This document shows positions 42,210 to 50,623 of a DNA stretch of 64,000 bases, one piece after another (the stretch's first letter is position 1; every line of letters begins with the position of its first letter). The stretch lies in assembly GCF_019599465.1 (NCBI RefSeq), contig NZ_RKLR01000001.1, positions 248,001-312,000 of the forward strand, given 5' to 3'. Below the pieces are notes generated by a model. The model saw only the letters and a program-made list of their open reading frames with translations, was not told where the DNA came from and searched no databases. Made by a program: the position numbers and the translations under genes. The DNA is from Haloarcula rubra. Lineage in GTDB: Archaea > Halobacteriota > Halobacteria > Halobacteriales > Haloarculaceae.

Positions 42210-42953
42210 CTACTCCTCGGTCTCTGTATCGAGTTCGTCGCCCCGGTCGCGCGCTTCGAGGAACTGCTCCCAGAGGCGCTCTGCGCCCTCGGTCATGTGT
42301 TGGGGTGGTTCGGCGAACCACGCCGCGCCGACGAGTTCGGACTCGTCGACGTCTATCGCCCCGTTGGCGTACTCGGCGCGGAAGTAGACGTCGAGCGTGT
42401 GGACCGACCCCTCCGCGTCGGTGTCCGGGTAGTACTTGCGGTGGAACACGTCCTCGACGCCCTCGATGGTCCCGCGGACGCCCGTCTGTTCGGCCGTGCG
42501 ACGGAGCGTGGTCCCCTGCATCGACTCGTACTGCTGGCCCTGTCCGCCGCCCGGGAGCGCCCACAGGTCGGCCCCGCGCCCCAGCACCATCAGCACGCGG
42601 TCGCGCGTGTCGTGGCTGGCCTGTTCCGGGATGTTCTCGCTCAACTCCGGGAACGTCTCGCCGTCGCGGACGAGGAAGGCGACACTGTTGCCGTCGTACC
42701 CCGTGCTGTTCGTCGCGGCGAACACCTCCGCGTACTCGCCGGCCGAGAGTTCGTACGTCTCCTCGGTCACCGGCACCTCGTACATCGCCCGCAGGTCGTC
42801 GAGTTTCTGCTCGACGTTGACGTGGTTTATCTTGTCGATGACGTTCTCCCCCTGCTCGGCGGCCGTCTCGGCCAGTTCCGAGTCGAACGAACCGTCGGCG
42901 TCGGCCGTCGATGCCTCGTCACCCACGTCCTGCGAGCCGTCGTCCCCAGTCAT
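42210..42953 (-). CDS. Nudix-fold protein with degenerate catalytic box
   Basis: A 247-residue protein whose first 100 residues are acidic and helical, followed by a Nudix domain (about 105-215). The Nudix box reads GQGQQYESMQGTTLRRTAEQ then TGV, where RExxEE should be: the first glutamate is arginine and the last glutamate glutamine, while only one catalytic acid is kept. It has probably lost hydrolase activity or needs other metal ligands, and may bind nucleotides as a sensor. It is divergent from the NDP-sugar synthase gene. Confidence 0.75.
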   Translation of the reverse strand: MTGDDGSQDVGDEASTADADGSFDSELAETAAEQGENVIDKINHVNVEQKLDDLRAMYEVPVTEETYELSAGEYAEVFAATNSTGYDGNSVAFLVRDGETFPELSENIPEQASHDTRDRVLMVLGRGADLWALPGGGQGQQYESMQGTTLRRTAEQTGVRGTIEGVEDVFHRKYYPDTDAEGSVHTLDVYFRAEYANGAIDVDESELVGAAWFAEPPQHMTEGAERLWEQFLEARDRGDELDTETEE

Positions 42954-43039
42954 ACGTGGGACGTTCCCGTGGACGCCGATAAATGGACCGGTGCCGTCAG
43001 ATGAAAAGGAACTTGTCCGTCGGTGGTGTCGCCCCCGGT

Positions 43040-44008
43040 ATGAAAGCGATAGTCCTCGCCGGTGGGTACGCGACGCGACTGTGGCCGGTCACGAAACACC
43101 GGCCCAAGATGCTCCTCCCGGTGGGCGACTCGACCGTCATCGACCGGATTCTCTCCGACCTTGAATCCGACGACCGCATCACGGACATCTTCGTCAGCAC
43201 GAACGAACGCTTCGCCGAGGACTTCGAAGACCACTTCGCCGAGAACGGCTACGAGAACGTCTCCCTGACCGTAGAGGACACCACAGAGGAAGACGAGAAG
43301 TTCGGCGTCGTCGGGGCACTGGCCCAACTCGTCGACCGGGAGGGACTGGGCGACGACGACCTGCTGGTCGTCGCGGGCGACAACCTCATCAGCTTCGACA
43401 TCTCGGAGTTCGTCGACCACTTCGAGGCGTACGGTGACCCGACACTGGCGGCCTACGACGTGGGGTCCTTGGAGAAGGCCAAGTCCTACGGCCTCATCGA
43501 GACGGAGGGCGACGAAGTCGTCGACTTCCAGGAGAAGCCCGACGACCCGAAGAGCACGCTCGTCTCCATCGCCTGCTACGCCTTCCCCGCGGACGCCATC
43601 CGATTCGACGAGTACCTCTCGGAAGGCAACAACCCGGACGAACCCGGCTGGTTCATCCAGTGGCTCGTCGAGAACGGCACCGTCCGGTCCTTTACCTTCG
43701 ACGAGGCGTGGTACGACATCGGCACGCCCGAGAGCTACCTCGAAGCCGTCGGCTGGGAACTCGGAGGCGAGAACGTCGTCGCCGAGGACGCCGCTATCGA
43801 GAACACGACGCTGGGGGACAACGTCCACGTCCTCTCCGGCGCGGAAGTCGTCAACTCCAGTCTCGACAACACGGTCGTGTTCCCGAACGCGACCATCGTC
43901 GACGCCGACATCCGCAACTCCATCATCGACAAGGACACCCACATCGAGAGTCTGGACCTCGCCGGCGCGCTCATCGGCGCGCACACCCAGTTGACCAACG
44001 GCGGATAG
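43040..44008 (+). CDS. NDP-sugar synthase-like nucleotidyltransferase
   Basis: A 322-residue protein. The N-terminal nucleotidyltransferase domain has the signature KAIVLAGGYATRLWPVTKHRPKML-type start (first 20 residues carry LAGGYATRLWP), VVAGDN and FQEKPD. The C-terminal 90 residues form hexapeptide repeats (ENTTLGDNVHV and similar) of a left-handed beta helix. Such enzymes activate glucose-1-phosphate or mannose-1-phosphate for surface glycans. Substrate not defined by sequence. Confidence 0.87.
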   Translation: MKAIVLAGGYATRLWPVTKHRPKMLLPVGDSTVIDRILSDLESDDRITDIFVSTNERFAEDFEDHFAENGYENVSLTVEDTTEEDEKFGVVGALAQLVDREGLGDDDLLVVAGDNLISFDISEFVDHFEAYGDPTLAAYDVGSLEKAKSYGLIETEGDEVVDFQEKPDDPKSTLVSIACYAFPADAIRFDEYLSEGNNPDEPGWFIQWLVENGTVRSFTFDEAWYDIGTPESYLEAVGWELGGENVVAEDAAIENTTLGDNVHVLSGAEVVNSSLDNTVVFPNATIVDADIRNSIIDKDTHIESLDLAGALIGAHTQLTNGG

Positions 44009-44023
44009 CGCCGCCGCTCGCTT

Positions 44024-44638
44024 TTAGGCCCTCTCCTCGAACAGCGTCGTCGCCAGTGCGCCCGCCAGCGCGATACCGGTCGAGACGGGAACGCTCGTCG
44101 TCGCCGCGTCGACGTCGTCGGCCCACACCTCGTACTCGCCGTCGTCCGCGAACACGTGGACGTAGCCACACACCTGTCGGTAGATGCGCTCTAGAGTCGG
44201 GTCCGCCTCGGGGTCGACGTGGTCGGAGACGCCGATAGAGACGACGGCGTCCGCGTGCGAGCGAGCGACACCGTCCGGCGCGACGCCGATTTCGACCGTC
44301 TCTTCCCACACCGGCGTCGTCGACCGGACCGTCCCGGGTTCGTCGCGCAGGAACGGGACGACGAGTGGGTCGAGCACGCAGACGTACTCCTGCCGGTGGT
44401 CGCTCCCGACGAAGGCGTGGCGGCCGTCGTCGGTCGTACACAGGTCCTCGGCCGTCGGGAGTCGCCCGTCTCGCGCCTGTTTGACCGCCCGCATCTCTCC
44501 GACCCACTCACCGGCCGTCTCGAGTGGGTCCGTCCCGAACAGCGTCCCCAGATTCGCCGCCACGTCCGGCGGGAGGGCGAAGTCGTCGAGGTCTAATTCG
44601 TGACCGAGTTCGGCCGCGTCGATAGTGTCGTCGGACAT
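44024..44638 (-). CDS. MerB-like organomercurial lyase
   Basis: A 204-residue protein. The C-terminal half resembles organomercurial lyase (MerB): C87 and D90 in YVCVLDPLVVPF match the Cys96/Asp99 pair and C157 in VCGYVHVFAD matches Cys159, so the whole Cys-Cys-Asp catalytic set is present. MerB breaks carbon-mercury bonds. The N-terminal half is a small helical domain as in MerB. No merA, merR or mercury transporter is nearby; instead an HxlR regulator with several cysteines diverges from it 77 bp away. It may act on mercury compounds or on another organometal/thiol substrate. Confidence 0.72.
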   Translation of the reverse strand: MSDDTIDAAELGHELDLDDFALPPDVAANLGTLFGTDPLETAGEWVGEMRAVKQARDGRLPTAEDLCTTDDGRHAFVGSDHRQEYVCVLDPLVVPFLRDEPGTVRSTTPVWEETVEIGVAPDGVARSHADAVVSIGVSDHVDPEADPTLERIYRQVCGYVHVFADDGEYEVWADDVDAATTSVPVSTGIALAGALATTLFEERA

Positions 44639-44660
44639 TGCGCCTCGACTTTGCTATGCG

Positions 44661-44690
44661 AAGTTATTAAGCTGTGAAGTCCAAAGTAAC
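44661..44690. promoter_or_regulatory. Divergent promoter between MerB-like and HxlR genes
   Basis: On the minus strand ttaataac (44664-44671) is 27-30 bp before the MerB-like ATG; on the plus strand aaagtaac (44683-44690) is about 30 bp before the HxlR ATG. The two boxes lie 11 bp apart, and aagtcc occurs twice near them, so one regulator could control both genes. Confidence 0.5.
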
Positions 44691-44715
44691 GGAGTAAGTC
44701 CACGGAGACGAAGCT

Positions 44716-45060
44716 ATGGAAGGATTCGACTGTGCCACCGACGACCCGCGGTGTTACTGCCTGCTCTCGGACGTGCTGGACCTGCTCGGTCGGAAGTACG
44801 TGATGGACGTCGTCTGCGTCGTCGCTGTCCACGGAACAGTCCGGTTCGGGACGCTGGAGGACCACATCCCGGAGGCGAGCACGTCGACGCTGTCGGCCCG
44901 TCTCGACGCGCTGGAAGCGGCCGGTCTGCTCACGCGGGAGCAGTACGACGAGATTCCGCCGCGCGTCGAGTACGAACTGACCGACGACGGCGCTGAGCTG
45001 GCCGAGCGGCTAGAACCGGTGTTAGAGTGGGCGCAGAAACGAGCGACGGCAGAGAGTTAG
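44716..45060 (+). CDS. HxlR-family winged-helix regulator with cysteine-rich N-terminus
   Basis: A 114-residue MarR-like winged helix of the HxlR type: LLGRKYVMDVVCVV, RFGTLEDHIPEASTSTLSAR, LTREQYDEIPPRVEYEL. Cysteines C6, C13 and C15 in the first 20 residues, plus C34, match the HxlR pattern in which an N-terminal cysteine senses electrophiles, and suggest metal or thiol sensing. It probably controls itself and the divergent MerB-like gene. Confidence 0.87.
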   Translation: MEGFDCATDDPRCYCLLSDVLDLLGRKYVMDVVCVVAVHGTVRFGTLEDHIPEASTSTLSARLDALEAAGLLTREQYDEIPPRVEYELTDDGAELAERLEPVLEWAQKRATAES

Positions 45061-45063
45061 CGG

Positions 45064-45786
45064 TTATTCGGCCAGCCACGCGTCCTCGACGACGATGCTG
45101 CCGCGCGTCCCGTCCCACTCAGTCTCGTACTCCAGTTCGATGCGCCGGTCCATGTGTGGGCCGTCGGTCACCAGCGTCTCGAACTCCCCGCCTTCCCCGA
45201 GGATGTGGACGCCGTACTCGTCGTTGAGCGCTTCGAGTTCGTCGAGTGCGTCGGCGTCGAGTCGGCGACCCAGCCACGACTCGTCCAAGCCGTAGGCCGC
45301 GACGCGGATGATGCGAATCTCGAAGCCGGCGTCTAACATCGCGTCGGCGAGGTCACGGGGGTTCTCCTGCCAGAGCGGGGCGAAGACGTTCGCCTCGAGG
45401 CGTTCGGCCATCGCCTCGATGCGAGTGGTCTGGTACTCACTCTCGACGGCACCAGCGGTGAGGCCGCCGACGCCGTCCGGCAGGTCCGCGTCGAGTTCGC
45501 GTAGGGCGGCCTCCAGCGGTTCGAGTTCCTCGTCGCCTTGCTGGCCCGAGTCCGCGACGTCGTCGGCCCCGAAGTCGTCGGGTTCGACCTCCAGTAGCGG
45601 GATGCCGATGCTCTCGGCGGCCAGCGAGGCCAGTCGCGTCGCCGGGACGTGGTACATGTAGGAGTCGCCCTCGGGGTGGACCGTCACCAGTCGCTCGACG
45701 GAGTAGCCGCGTTCGAGCGCACGGTACAGCGCCCACGAGGAGTCCTTGCCGCCGGAGAACAGCGAGACCCACGCGCCGTCTGTCAT
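45064..45786 (-). CDS. dph6: Diphthine--ammonia ligase (Dph6)
   Basis: A 240-residue ATP-pyrophosphatase with the loop SLFSGGKDSSWALY, the Dph6-specific ESEYQTTRIE, VFAPLWQENP, and HILGEGGEFETLVTDGP. It makes the last step of diphthamide on elongation factor 2, amidating diphthine with ammonia. Length and motif order match the archaeal family. It is read from the right, with the DUF373 gene 36 bp upstream. Confidence 0.93.
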   Translation of the reverse strand: MTDGAWVSLFSGGKDSSWALYRALERGYSVERLVTVHPEGDSYMYHVPATRLASLAAESIGIPLLEVEPDDFGADDVADSGQQGDEELEPLEAALRELDADLPDGVGGLTAGAVESEYQTTRIEAMAERLEANVFAPLWQENPRDLADAMLDAGFEIRIIRVAAYGLDESWLGRRLDADALDELEALNDEYGVHILGEGGEFETLVTDGPHMDRRIELEYETEWDGTRGSIVVEDAWLAE

Positions 45787-45821
45787 GGCCGTCCGTAGCC
45801 TGCGGCGGCCTAAATCGCTGT

Positions 45822-46946
45822 CTATTCGGCCAGTTCCTGCTCGATGTCCGATTGGCTGACGTAGGCGGCGACGCGGACGCCGACGAGGCTGATGAGGATG
45901 CCGGCGAGGATGAAGATGGCGAGGCGGGTCCCGGCCTCCATCGGGAAACTGTTGACCTCGACGATACCGAAGTCCATCGCGGGCACGCGGAAGGCGTCGA
46001 AGACGCCGGCCCGTTCGAGGAAGTACGCCGAGAACCCGCGGACGACGAGGCCGACGGCGACCGCACCGAACGGGAGGTTCACGTACGCGCTGCGGACGCC
46101 CTCGCGCTGGAGAAGTTCGTCAAGCAGGCGGCCGAGCGACGCCGCGAGCGCCGCCGCGGTCAGCCACGGGACGCTCTCGAAGAGGAACCGGTTACCGAGG
46201 ATGAAGGGGCTGGTCGACGCGACCGACGATATCTCCAGCGCGCCGGCGAACACGCCGACGACGGAGAGGCCGGCGGCGACGACGTAGGTGACGAGCGACA
46301 CCTGTCCGGAGTACAGCGCCTCGCGAATCTGGCCGGGCAAGCGCGAGAGGTAGGTGTCGATACCCAGCCCCTTGTAGATGAGGAACACGCCGAAGGCGGC
46401 CGCGATGGCACCGACGGCGATGGTGGTGCTGTCGGCGACGATGAGCAAGAGGGGGAAGGCGAGCATCGCGAGTCCCAGCGGGACCAGCACCGTCTTCCGG
46501 AGTTCCTCGTCGGCGAGGAACTGCTTCAGCAGGTAGTAGGTGGACTCGATGTCGCGGGCCTGCCGGACGACGACGCGGTCGACGGCGTCGACCCGGACGC
46601 GGCTCTCGATGATGGGCACGAGTCGCTCGTCGTCGGCGCTGTCGACGACGACGACCGCCGAGTCGGGGTCGTACTCGGCGACGAGGTCGTCGGTCTGGTC
46701 GGCTATCTTCCGGTCGGTCCCCACCGAGTCCCCGCCGCCGCCGACCACCGCGACGACGGTGTCGTCGCCGTCGGCTTCGAGGTCGCTCGCCACGCGAAGC
46801 CCTTCGAGCAGACAGTTGATGCGACTGTCCTCCGGGTCGACGATACCGGTCTCGGTAATCATCGACTCGACGGCGTCGCTCCCCACCACCGGGCACTCGT
46901 CCGCTACCGGGCTGTCCCGGTCGATACACACCACCAGCGTGGTCAC
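45822..46946 (-). CDS. DUF373 multi-pass membrane protein
   Basis: A 374-residue protein: a soluble N-terminal part (about 1-140) with VVCIDRDSPVADE and VAVVGGGGDSVGTDRKIADQ, followed by about seven membrane helices. This is DUF373, an archaeal family often found near SppA and rhomboid genes, function unknown. GTG 46946 is preferred; a gaaataaaaaac stretch lies 26 bp before it and the family begins at TTLVVCIDRD. Confidence 0.85.
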   Translation of the reverse strand: MTTLVVCIDRDSPVADECPVVGSDAVESMITETGIVDPEDSRINCLLEGLRVASDLEADGDDTVVAVVGGGGDSVGTDRKIADQTDDLVAEYDPDSAVVVVDSADDERLVPIIESRVRVDAVDRVVVRQARDIESTYYLLKQFLADEELRKTVLVPLGLAMLAFPLLLIVADSTTIAVGAIAAAFGVFLIYKGLGIDTYLSRLPGQIREALYSGQVSLVTYVVAAGLSVVGVFAGALEISSVASTSPFILGNRFLFESVPWLTAAALAASLGRLLDELLQREGVRSAYVNLPFGAVAVGLVVRGFSAYFLERAGVFDAFRVPAMDFGIVEVNSFPMEAGTRLAIFILAGILISLVGVRVAAYVSQSDIEQELAE

Positions 46947-46966
46947 AGTACCCGAGAGAGGGTCCC

Positions 46967-46978
46967 GAAATAAAAAAC
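46967..46978 (-). promoter_or_regulatory. TATA box of the DUF373 gene
   Basis: The AT run gaaataaaaaac (plus-strand reading) is centred 26 bp before GTG 46946 on the minus strand. It lies between SppA stop and the DUF373 start, so DUF373 has its own promoter. Confidence 0.5.
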
Positions 46979-46989
46979 CCTCGCGACCC

Positions 46990-47985
46990 TCAACGACGGA
47001 ACGAGAGGCCGTCGACGTCGCCGTCGACGGTGCTGGCGAGACCCGCGCCGAGCGCGAAGGCGACGCGCTGGGCGCCGCCACGGAGTCTCCCCATCAGCCC
47101 TCGCTGGGGTTCGAACTCGGCGACCGTCACGGCCTCGCCGAGGTGTGTTTCGAGGCGGTCCTCGACGTCGTCTCGCGTGCCGATGTCGTCGACGAGGCCG
47201 CGCTCGTGGGCTTCGCTCCCGAGGAAGATGCGGGCCTCGGTCTCTCTGAGGGTCTCGTCGTCCATGTCGCGGCCCTCCGCGACGGTCTCGACGAACTGGT
47301 CGTAGTAGTCGTCGACGATGCCCTGCAGGTACTCGCGTTCGTCGTCGGTCATCTCCTTCAGCGGCGTCCCGGCGTCCTTGTACTCGCCGGCGGTGAACTG
47401 CTCGTAGGAGAGACCGGCGCGGTCGGCGAGGTCCTTGGCGTTGACTCGAGAGCCGATGACGCCGATAGAGCCGACGATAGAGCCCTCTCGCGCCCACAGT
47501 TCGTCACAGCCAGCGGCGATGTCGTACCCGCCGCTGGCACAGACGTCGGTGGCGTAGGCCACGGTCGGGCCGTCGAACCGCTCCGCGGCGAGGCGGATGT
47601 CCTCGCTCGGGACGATTTGGCCGCCGGGCGTGTTGAGTTTCAACAGGAGTGCCTCCGCACCCTTGTCCTCGTCGGCCTGTTCTATCTGCTCGACCACGTC
47701 GTCGGCGCTGGCCCCTGTCGGCGGACTCGCGATGCCGCCACCGCCGTCCCGCGTGATGGGTCCTTCGACGGCGACCTCCGCCACGTTGTGGGCCGGGACG
47801 ACAGAGCCGGCGAGGTTGCTCCCGATGCGGGCGGCGACGGCCACCGTCGCCACCACCAGCAACACGCCGAGCAGTTCGGCGAAGTCGTCCGGGATGGCGA
47901 CGAAGACGACCCAGCCGAGCAGTACCGCGACGGCGACGACGCCGAGGACGACGGCGAGCCGTTCGAGTGCGTCCGCGTCCACCAT
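46990..47985 (-). CDS. sppA: Signal peptide peptidase SppA (archaeal type)
   Basis: A 331-residue membrane protease. Two N-terminal helices (about 10-30 and 35-52) are followed by the catalytic domain with the Ser-Lys dyad S151 in VCASGGYDIAAG and K203 in FTAGEYKDAGTPLK. The spacing of 52 residues equals that of characterised archaeal SppA. It cuts up leftover signal peptides in the membrane. It begins with ATG sharing one base with the stop of the PAC2 gene (TAATG), so the two are coupled. Confidence 0.92.
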   Translation of the reverse strand: MVDADALERLAVVLGVVAVAVLLGWVVFVAIPDDFAELLGVLLVVATVAVAARIGSNLAGSVVPAHNVAEVAVEGPITRDGGGGIASPPTGASADDVVEQIEQADEDKGAEALLLKLNTPGGQIVPSEDIRLAAERFDGPTVAYATDVCASGGYDIAAGCDELWAREGSIVGSIGVIGSRVNAKDLADRAGLSYEQFTAGEYKDAGTPLKEMTDDEREYLQGIVDDYYDQFVETVAEGRDMDDETLRETEARIFLGSEAHERGLVDDIGTRDDVEDRLETHLGEAVTVAEFEPQRGLMGRLRGGAQRVAFALGAGLASTVDGDVDGLSFRR

Positions 47986-48725
47986 TACTGATACATCCCC
48001 AGCGGTCGAGCGCTCGTGCTCTCCTCGTCGGCCTCCTGCATCTGCTCTGCCAACCGCTCTTTGGCCTTCCCTATCTCCTCGGCCTGTTCGACGAGGGCCT
48101 CCGTGTCCACCTCGAACGAGCCGAGCGGGCCGATAGCCGTCGTCAGGAGGGCGCGAGCGGCCTCGGGGTCGGGGAACTGCGGGTCGGCTTCGACGACGAG
48201 GCCGACGCCGGTCAACCCGACGCGCTGGGCCTCGTGGACCAGCGACCCCGTCGGGCCGGTGACCGCCCCGGACTCCGTTGGTGCGCTCACGCCGGCCTCC
48301 TCGAGCAGGCCCGCCCCGTCGCCGGTGGCGATGCCGTAGACGCCGGGGACGTCGCCGTCTTTCTCCGCGGGCATCCCGCTGAGGAATATCGGCGTCACGT
48401 CGTGGCTGACGAACCAGCCGACGATGCAGGTGGCGAACTCCTCGGCCGCCGACGGCGAGACGGGCGCGTCGCTCTGGAGGACCAGCAGGTCCCGCTCCTC
48501 GTCGGCGTAGATGCGTACCGGCGCCCTGACGGTCGGGTCGCCCTCGCTGTACACCGCTATCTCCGGGAGGCCATCACAGTGGGCCGTCCCGTAGTGAACC
48601 ATGTCGTAGGCGTCGACCAGATGGTCGGCCGCTATCTTGCCGACCAGTCCCACCCCTGGGAGCCCCTCGACGAGTGTCGGGTCGTCGAGTTCGACGTCGT
48701 CCCGATGGACCTGTACGTGTGCCAT
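47985..48725 (-). CDS. Proteasome assembly chaperone PAC2-family protein
   Basis: A 246-residue protein with LVEGLPGVGLVGKIAADHL, ATGDGAGLLEEAG and a long C-terminal coiled coil (about 200-235). Archaeal PAC2-family proteins help to assemble or open the 20S proteasome. ATG 48725 is preferred over 48761 because a ttgaaag/ctttcaa box lies 27 bp upstream. It precedes sppA in a two-gene operon, linking protein quality control functions. Confidence 0.87.
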   Translation of the reverse strand: MAHVQVHRDDVELDDPTLVEGLPGVGLVGKIAADHLVDAYDMVHYGTAHCDGLPEIAVYSEGDPTVRAPVRIYADEERDLLVLQSDAPVSPSAAEEFATCIVGWFVSHDVTPIFLSGMPAEKDGDVPGVYGIATGDGAGLLEEAGVSAPTESGAVTGPTGSLVHEAQRVGLTGVGLVVEADPQFPDPEAARALLTTAIGPLGSFEVDTEALVEQAEEIGKAKERLAEQMQEADEESTSARPLGMYQ

Positions 48726-48750
48726 ACCCGAAGAGACGGCCGCCGTACGC

Positions 48751-48757
48751 TTGAAAG
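48751..48757 (-). promoter_or_regulatory. TATA-like box of the PAC2-sppA operon
   Basis: Reads ctttcaa on the minus strand, 27 bp before the ATG at 48725. Confidence 0.4.
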
Positions 48758-48901
48758 GCATGGCTACTCGGAGGTGACTGGTAGGTGTTCGGCGAGGGAC
48801 GGCGGCCGCCCGTCGTCGGTCGCAACCGTAGCGGTGAGAGAGAGAATCCGCTGTCTCTAGCTTCGAAACCCACAAACAGACCCCCGCCGAACCCCGTCGC
48901 A

Positions 48902-49810
48902 ATGGAACCCATCGAACGGTATCGCCCCATCGTCGACGACTGGGCGGCGTTCCGGGCGGCCTGCGACCGGCCGCTCCCGTCGGCGATTCGGGTCAACACC
49001 ATCAAGGCCACCGTCGCGGATGTGCGGACGACGCTCGACGAGGCCGGCGTCGCCTACGACCCGGTGGACTGGCACGACCTGCTGTTCGTCCTCCCGGAGG
49101 ACTCGCCGGGGCGGAACTGGCCGTACTTCCACGGCTGGATACACGGGCAGGAGGAGGTGTCGGCGGTGCCGGCCACCGTCCTCGACGCCCAACCCGGCGA
49201 GCGAGTGTGGGACGCCTGCGCCGCGCCCGGAACCAAGACCACCCAGTTGTCGGCCCAGATGGACGACACCGGCGAGGTGGTGGCGACGGACAACAACCTC
49301 GGGCGTATCTCGGCGCTGCGGACGAACACCGAGCGACTGGGCGCGACGAACGTGGCCGTCACCCACGAGGACGGCCGCAACCACTCGCTGAAGCCCTTCG
49401 GTGGCGAAGAGTACGACCGTGCACTCGTCGACGTGCCCTGTTCCTGTGAGGGGACCATCCGAAAGAACCGCGACGCCTTCGACGACTGGTCGCTCTCGCA
49501 CGTGAAGGGCATCTCCGGCGTCCAGAAGGGTATCCTCACGCGGGCCGTACAGGCGACGAAAGAGGGCGGCACCGTCGTCTACTCGACGTGTACGTTCGCG
49601 CCGGAAGAGAACGAGGCGGTGCTGGACTACGCGCTGGCCGAGGAGGACTGCCGACTCGTCGACTACGACCTCGACCTGACCCACCGCGCCGGCGTCACCG
49701 AGTGGGAAGACGAGGAGTTCGACCCGAGCGTGGCGAAGGCCAAACGCATCTACCCGCACCACAACGACACGGGCGGGTTCTTCTGTGCGAAACTGGAGGT
49801 GACGGGATGA
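48902..49810 (+). CDS. RsmB/NSUN-family RNA cytosine-5 methyltransferase
   Basis: A 302-residue SAM-dependent enzyme. The SAM-binding motif CAAPGTKTTQLSAQM, the two catalytic cysteine motifs DVPCSCEGT and VYSTCTF, and QKGILTRAVQ are complete. It methylates cytosine in tRNA or rRNA. The PUA-like domain that usually ends this family is missing here and is encoded by the next gene (4-bp overlap). Confidence 0.92.
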   Translation: MEPIERYRPIVDDWAAFRAACDRPLPSAIRVNTIKATVADVRTTLDEAGVAYDPVDWHDLLFVLPEDSPGRNWPYFHGWIHGQEEVSAVPATVLDAQPGERVWDACAAPGTKTTQLSAQMDDTGEVVATDNNLGRISALRTNTERLGATNVAVTHEDGRNHSLKPFGGEEYDRALVDVPCSCEGTIRKNRDAFDDWSLSHVKGISGVQKGILTRAVQATKEGGTVVYSTCTFAPEENEAVLDYALAEEDCRLVDYDLDLTHRAGVTEWEDEEFDPSVAKAKRIYPHHNDTGGFFCAKLEVTG

Positions 49811-50313
49811 GCAACGACAGCACGCAGTTCACGCGCCTGCCGGCGACGGCGGACGAACGCGAGGACGAGGGCCGGGCGACCCGCGAGGAGGTCCTTGACT
49901 TCTGGTCGGACCGCTTCGGCGTCCCACGGGAGACGTTCACCGACCACACCTTCTGGGAGCGCGGGGCCGGGAAGATATGGCTCTACCGCGGCGACCCGCC
50001 GTCGCCCGTCGACGTCGAGGGTCTGGGGATGACGTTCCTCCGGACCCGACAGGAACACTGGAAGCCGACGCTGGAGGCGGTCCAGCGCTTCGGCGACCAC
50101 GCGACGGAGAACGTCGTCCACCTCTCGGAGGGCGAGGCGACGGCGTTCACCGCCGGCCACGACCAGGAACTCGAGTGGGACGGTGACTGGGGGTACCTCG
50201 TCGTCACCCACGACCTCGCCGGCGAGGCCGAACCCGTCGGTGTCGGCCTGTACGTCTACGGCGAACTGCGCTCGCAGGTCCCGAAAGGACGGCGGCGGGA
50301 CCTCGAGACGTAG
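49807..50313 (+). CDS. PUA-like RNA-binding protein, partner of the NSUN methyltransferase
   Basis: A 168-residue protein. Residues 30-160 look like the C-terminal domain of NOL1/NOP2/RsmF-type methyltransferases: FWSDRFGVPRETFTDH, IWLYRGDPP, GMTFLRTRQEHWKPTLEAVQ, GYLVVTHDLAGEAEPVG. It starts within the stop region of the methyltransferase (4-bp overlap), so it is probably the RNA-binding half of a split enzyme. Confidence 0.78.
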   Translation: MSNDSTQFTRLPATADEREDEGRATREEVLDFWSDRFGVPRETFTDHTFWERGAGKIWLYRGDPPSPVDVEGLGMTFLRTRQEHWKPTLEAVQRFGDHATENVVHLSEGEATAFTAGHDQELEWDGDWGYLVVTHDLAGEAEPVGVGLYVYGELRSQVPKGRRRDLET

Positions 50314-50317
50314 CGCG

Positions 50318-50527
50318 TTACTGCTGGTGGTGGACCGGGAACGCGACTTCCACCGTCGTCTTGTACTCGGTTATCTGTCCGTCCTCGACGTTGGCGGTCC
50401 AGTCCTCGACTTCGACGCCGTGGATGTCCTCTATCGTCTCGCTGGCCTGTGCGACCGCCTCGTGGGCCGCGTCCTCCCAGGATTCTGTCGACGTGCCCAG
50501 CACCTTGACTATCTTGACTGCCGTCAT
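50318..50527 (-). CDS. Dodecin flavin-binding protein
   Basis: A 69-residue protein with KIVKVLGTSTESWEDAAHEA and VEDWTANVEDGQITEYKTT, where the tryptophan and glutamine stack and hold riboflavin. Dodecins form twelve-subunit shells that store flavin; the Halobacterium protein is the founding member. Start at 50527 gives the usual length; an upstream ATG would add an unrelated ten residues. Confidence 0.92.
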   Translation of the reverse strand: MTAVKIVKVLGTSTESWEDAAHEAVAQASETIEDIHGVEVEDWTANVEDGQITEYKTTVEVAFPVHHQQ

Positions 50528-50623
50528 GGCAGTCTCTGTAGCGCAGACCGAGGACATAGCTATGCTTCAGCTATCCGTACGGCTGTCGAGTAGGACCGGA
50601 TTATCGCTCTCCGCCCCGCGAAA

